Below are positions 14,110 to 16,237 of a stretch of 16,237 nt of DNA, in pieces. Every line of letters starts with the position of its first letter. Positions within the stretch are counted from its first letter, which is position 1. The notes under the pieces were generated by a model. That model worked only from the letters and a program-made list of their open reading frames with translations, was not told where the DNA came from and did not search any database. This DNA is from Candidatus Aminicenantota bacterium (GTDB lineage: Bacteria; Acidobacteriota; Aminicenantia; Aminicenantales; Aminicenantaceae): positions 1-16,237 of the forward strand of contig JAFGNQ010000053.1 in NCBI GenBank assembly GCA_016926925.1, written 5' to 3'. Position numbers and translations under genes: made by a program.

Positions 14110-16237
14110 ATGTTCAGCAACTATATCAAGGTAGCTGTCAGAAGTTTTAAAAGACAAAAGATTTATTCCGCCATCAACCTGGCTGGATTATCGCTGGGAT
14201 TGACGTGTTTCATTCTCATTTCCTTGTGGGTACAACATGAGATGAGCTACGACCGGTTCCATGAGAAAAGGAGCCGGATTTTCCGGATATTGAATGCCGT
14301 CGATGACAACGGATTCGGGGCTTCGGTTTCTTATGCGCTCGGTCCGGAGCTTAAGGAGAAATATTCCGGGATTGAAGAATCCTGCCGCGTATGGCCTTGG
14401 CACCGCTCGTTAGTCCGATATCAGGATAAAAATTTCGACGAATTTCATATTTACCTGACGGACCCGTCGTTTTTCACGATGTTCACCTTTCCGTTCGTTA
14501 AAGGGAATGCGGAGACGGCCTTAGCCGACAAGAACTCCATCGTCATCACCGAGGAAACGGCCCGCCGGTACTTTGGTGCCGAAGACCCCATAGGGAAGAC
14601 CCTTTACCTTGCCCAGCACGAGAGTGATTTCACGGTGACAGGTGTTGTGCTGGATGTTCCCTCGAATTCCCATCTCCAGTTCGATATGGTCGCCCGCGTC
14701 GAACTCCTGGGTGAGGACCGCATCCGACGCTGGGAAGAATGGGTGGCGCCATCCTATGTTCAACTCCGGCACGGTACGGACAAAAACAATGTGGAACAAA
14801 AAATTGCCGGTATTTACCAGCCCCATCTCGATTATAAGCCTAATTACAGACCGGTTCTTCAGCCCTTGACCAAGGTTCATCTTTATGCTTACGGCCGTCC
14901 TGGACTTGTCAAGCAGGTCTCTATATTCTCGGCTATCGCCCTTTTCATTCTGGTCACTGCCTGTATCAACTTCACCAATCTGACCACAGCTCGATCGTTC
15001 AGGCGGGCCAAAGAAATCGGCTTGCGCAAGGTCATAGGAAGCCGAAGGCCTCAGATCGTTATGCAGTTTCTGGGAGAATCGCTCCTTTTGAGTTATTTTG
15101 CCCTTGGGCTGGCCTTCGCCATAGCTCATTCCGTTCTCCCGATTTTCAATAACTTCACCGGTAAGGAGTTGAGCCTTACCAAGGATGCCGTCACTTATTG
15201 GATTTTCCTGGTTTTTGCCGTTGCGCCTTTGACAGGACTGCTTGCCGGTTGGTATCCGGCATTTCACATGTCGACTTACAAGCCGCTGGAAACGATGAAA
15301 AACATAGCTGGAATTCTAAAGGGACGGCCTCAATTCCGCAAAATCCTTGTCGTATTTCAATTTTCCATTTCTATCGGTCTTATCATCGCCACCATAATTG
15401 TATCCAAGCAGCTTCAATTCATCAGGGAAAAGGATCTGGGACTCGACCGGCACAATGTGGTTACTTTGATGAACAATCCGGACCTAATCAGTCGTTTCGA
15501 TACCTTTAAGAATGAATTGGAGCAGGTTCAGGGTATTCAGAGCGTTACCTCTGCAGCCCAACAACCGACAAATGTCGGGCAGGGCGTAAACATCGATTGG
15601 GAAGGGCGGCAAGGAGAAAAACACTTTGTAGTGAAATATACGGTTGTCGACTATGATTTTTTCAAAACCTTCAAGATGGATATTATCGAAGGGAGGCCGT
15701 TTTCCCAAGCGATTTCCTCAGATGCCACAGAGGCCTGCATCATCAATGAGTCTTTGAGCAAAATGATGGGTAAAGAATCGTCATTGGGCAAGCAGATCTA
15801 TTTCAACCATCCCGAGTTTCCGGAGTCCGAACATTATGTTCGTGTCATCGGCATCGTCAATGATTTTCATGATGAATCCATGCACAACACAATCCGGCCT
15901 TTTCTTTTTCGCATCCACCGACCATTCCATATGTATGTTTTCGTCAGGATCGATCCCAGTGCTCAACAAGAGACGATTGGCCACATAAGAACGATCTTTG
16001 AACGCTTTTCTCCAGGCTATCCATTCCAATACTTGTTCCTTGACGACCTGTACGAATTGCAATACCGTTCTGAAAGGCAGCTTGGTTTTCTGTTCAAGGT
16101 TTTTGGAGCTTTTTCCATTTTTATATCCTGTCTGGGTTTGTTCGGGCTGGCCGCTTACACGGCCGAACAGAAAACCAAGGAAGTGGGCATACGGAAAGTG
16201 CTGGGTGCATCGGTTTCTTCTTTAATTCTCCTGCTCT
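14110..16237 (+). CDS. MacB/FtsX-type ABC transporter permease (third copy), 3' truncated by window
   Basis: The frame is open from ATG 14110 to the last base: 709 codons, with no stop. It starts 'MFSNYIKVAVRSFKRQKIYS', with a first helix about 22-41 and periplasmic domain about 45-268. The FtsX core is about 270-400 ('RRAKEIGLRKVIGSRRPQIV' at 298-317), with a helix about 416-433 and a second periplasmic domain to about 655. The last FtsX core begins near 660 and contains 'TKEVGIRKVLGAS' (689-701). By comparison with the other two copies, only about 80 residues are missing at the right edge. AGGAGA at 14099-14104 precedes the ATG (spacing 5). Inner membrane, substrate unknown. It lies 206 bp downstream of the receptor gene on the same strand; cotranscription is possible, since no clear terminator is visible between them. 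Confidence 0.9.
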   Translation, partial: MFSNYIKVAVRSFKRQKIYSAINLAGLSLGLTCFILISLWVQHEMSYDRFHEKRSRIFRILNAVDDNGFGASVSYALGPELKEKYSGIEESCRVWPWHRSLVRYQDKNFDEFHIYLTDPSFFTMFTFPFVKGNAETALADKNSIVITEETARRYFGAEDPIGKTLYLAQHESDFTVTGVVLDVPSNSHLQFDMVARVELLGEDRIRRWEEWVAPSYVQLRHGTDKNNVEQKIAGIYQPHLDYKPNYRPVLQPLTKVHLYAYGRPGLVKQVSIFSAIALFILVTACINFTNLTTARSFRRAKEIGLRKVIGSRRPQIVMQFLGESLLLSYFALGLAFAIAHSVLPIFNNFTGKELSLTKDAVTYWIFLVFAVAPLTGLLAGWYPAFHMSTYKPLETMKNIAGILKGRPQFRKILVVFQFSISIGLIIATIIVSKQLQFIREKDLGLDRHNVVTLMNNPDLISRFDTFKNELEQVQGIQSVTSAAQQPTNVGQGVNIDWEGRQGEKHFVVKYTVVDYDFFKTFKMDIIEGRPFSQAISSDATEACIINESLSKMMGKESSLGKQIYFNHPEFPESEHYVRVIGIVNDFHDESMHNTIRPFLFRIHRPFHMYVFVRIDPSAQQETIGHIRTIFERFSPGYPFQYLFLDDLYELQYRSERQLGFLFKVFGAFSIFISCLGLFGLAAYTAEQKTKEVGIRKVLGASVSSLILLL

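Noticed and set aside
14521..15267. Minus-strand 248-codon open frame
   Set aside because: It is fully antisense to the third permease, whose plus-strand frame has continuous family motifs, and its peptide shows no domain and no RBS.

Overview
The window looks like a chromosomal segment of a Gram-negative, probably anaerobic bacterium of the Candidatus Aminicenantes / Acidobacteriota kind. This is inferred from gene style: large ATPase-less MacB/FtsX-type permeases, a TolB/FlgO-like plus TPR protein, a kinase-type 'zinc ribbon + ITKTLITP-like linker' remnant, and a TonB-dependent receptor that implies an outer membrane. No rRNA, tRNA or CRISPR array was seen.

Layout. (1) 1-1512: 3' part of a TolB/FlgO-like TPR regulator cut by the window edge. 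(2) 1679-3115: an exported M24B Xaa-Pro aminopeptidase with all metal ligands. (3) 3116-3874: no intact gene. On the minus strand lie three decayed pieces: an IS91-type transposase fragment, the N-terminus of a Ser/Thr protein kinase whose start codon and glycine loop are both damaged, and a frameshifted ribbon-helix-helix antitoxin. (4) 3875-6232: first MacB/FtsX-type permease. (5) 6454-7800, minus strand: an ICMT-like membrane methyltransferase behind a DUF169 protein, likely one operon. A 14-bp-arm inverted repeat separates it from the converging permease. (6) 7965-8541: an overlapping hicA-hicB toxin-antitoxin pair, divergent from the DUF169 operon, with a strong promoter that runs into the hicA start codon. 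(7) 8680-11052, minus: second permease. (8) 11320-11529, minus: a small two-helix membrane protein followed by a Rho-independent terminator. (9) 11723-13903: TonB-dependent outer-membrane receptor. (10) 14110-end: third permease, running off the right edge.

How it fits together. The dominant theme is envelope function: three full-length MacB-like permeases with no ATPase gene beside any of them, an outer-membrane receptor, an exported peptidase and an integral-membrane methyltransferase. The second theme is gene turnover: an intact HicAB module in the same window as a dead antitoxin, a dead kinase and a transposase scrap. I see no clear new multi-gene defence or biosynthetic system. The most interesting points are the decayed locus at 3116-3874, the hicAB promoter architecture, and the long inverted repeat at 6371-6403.
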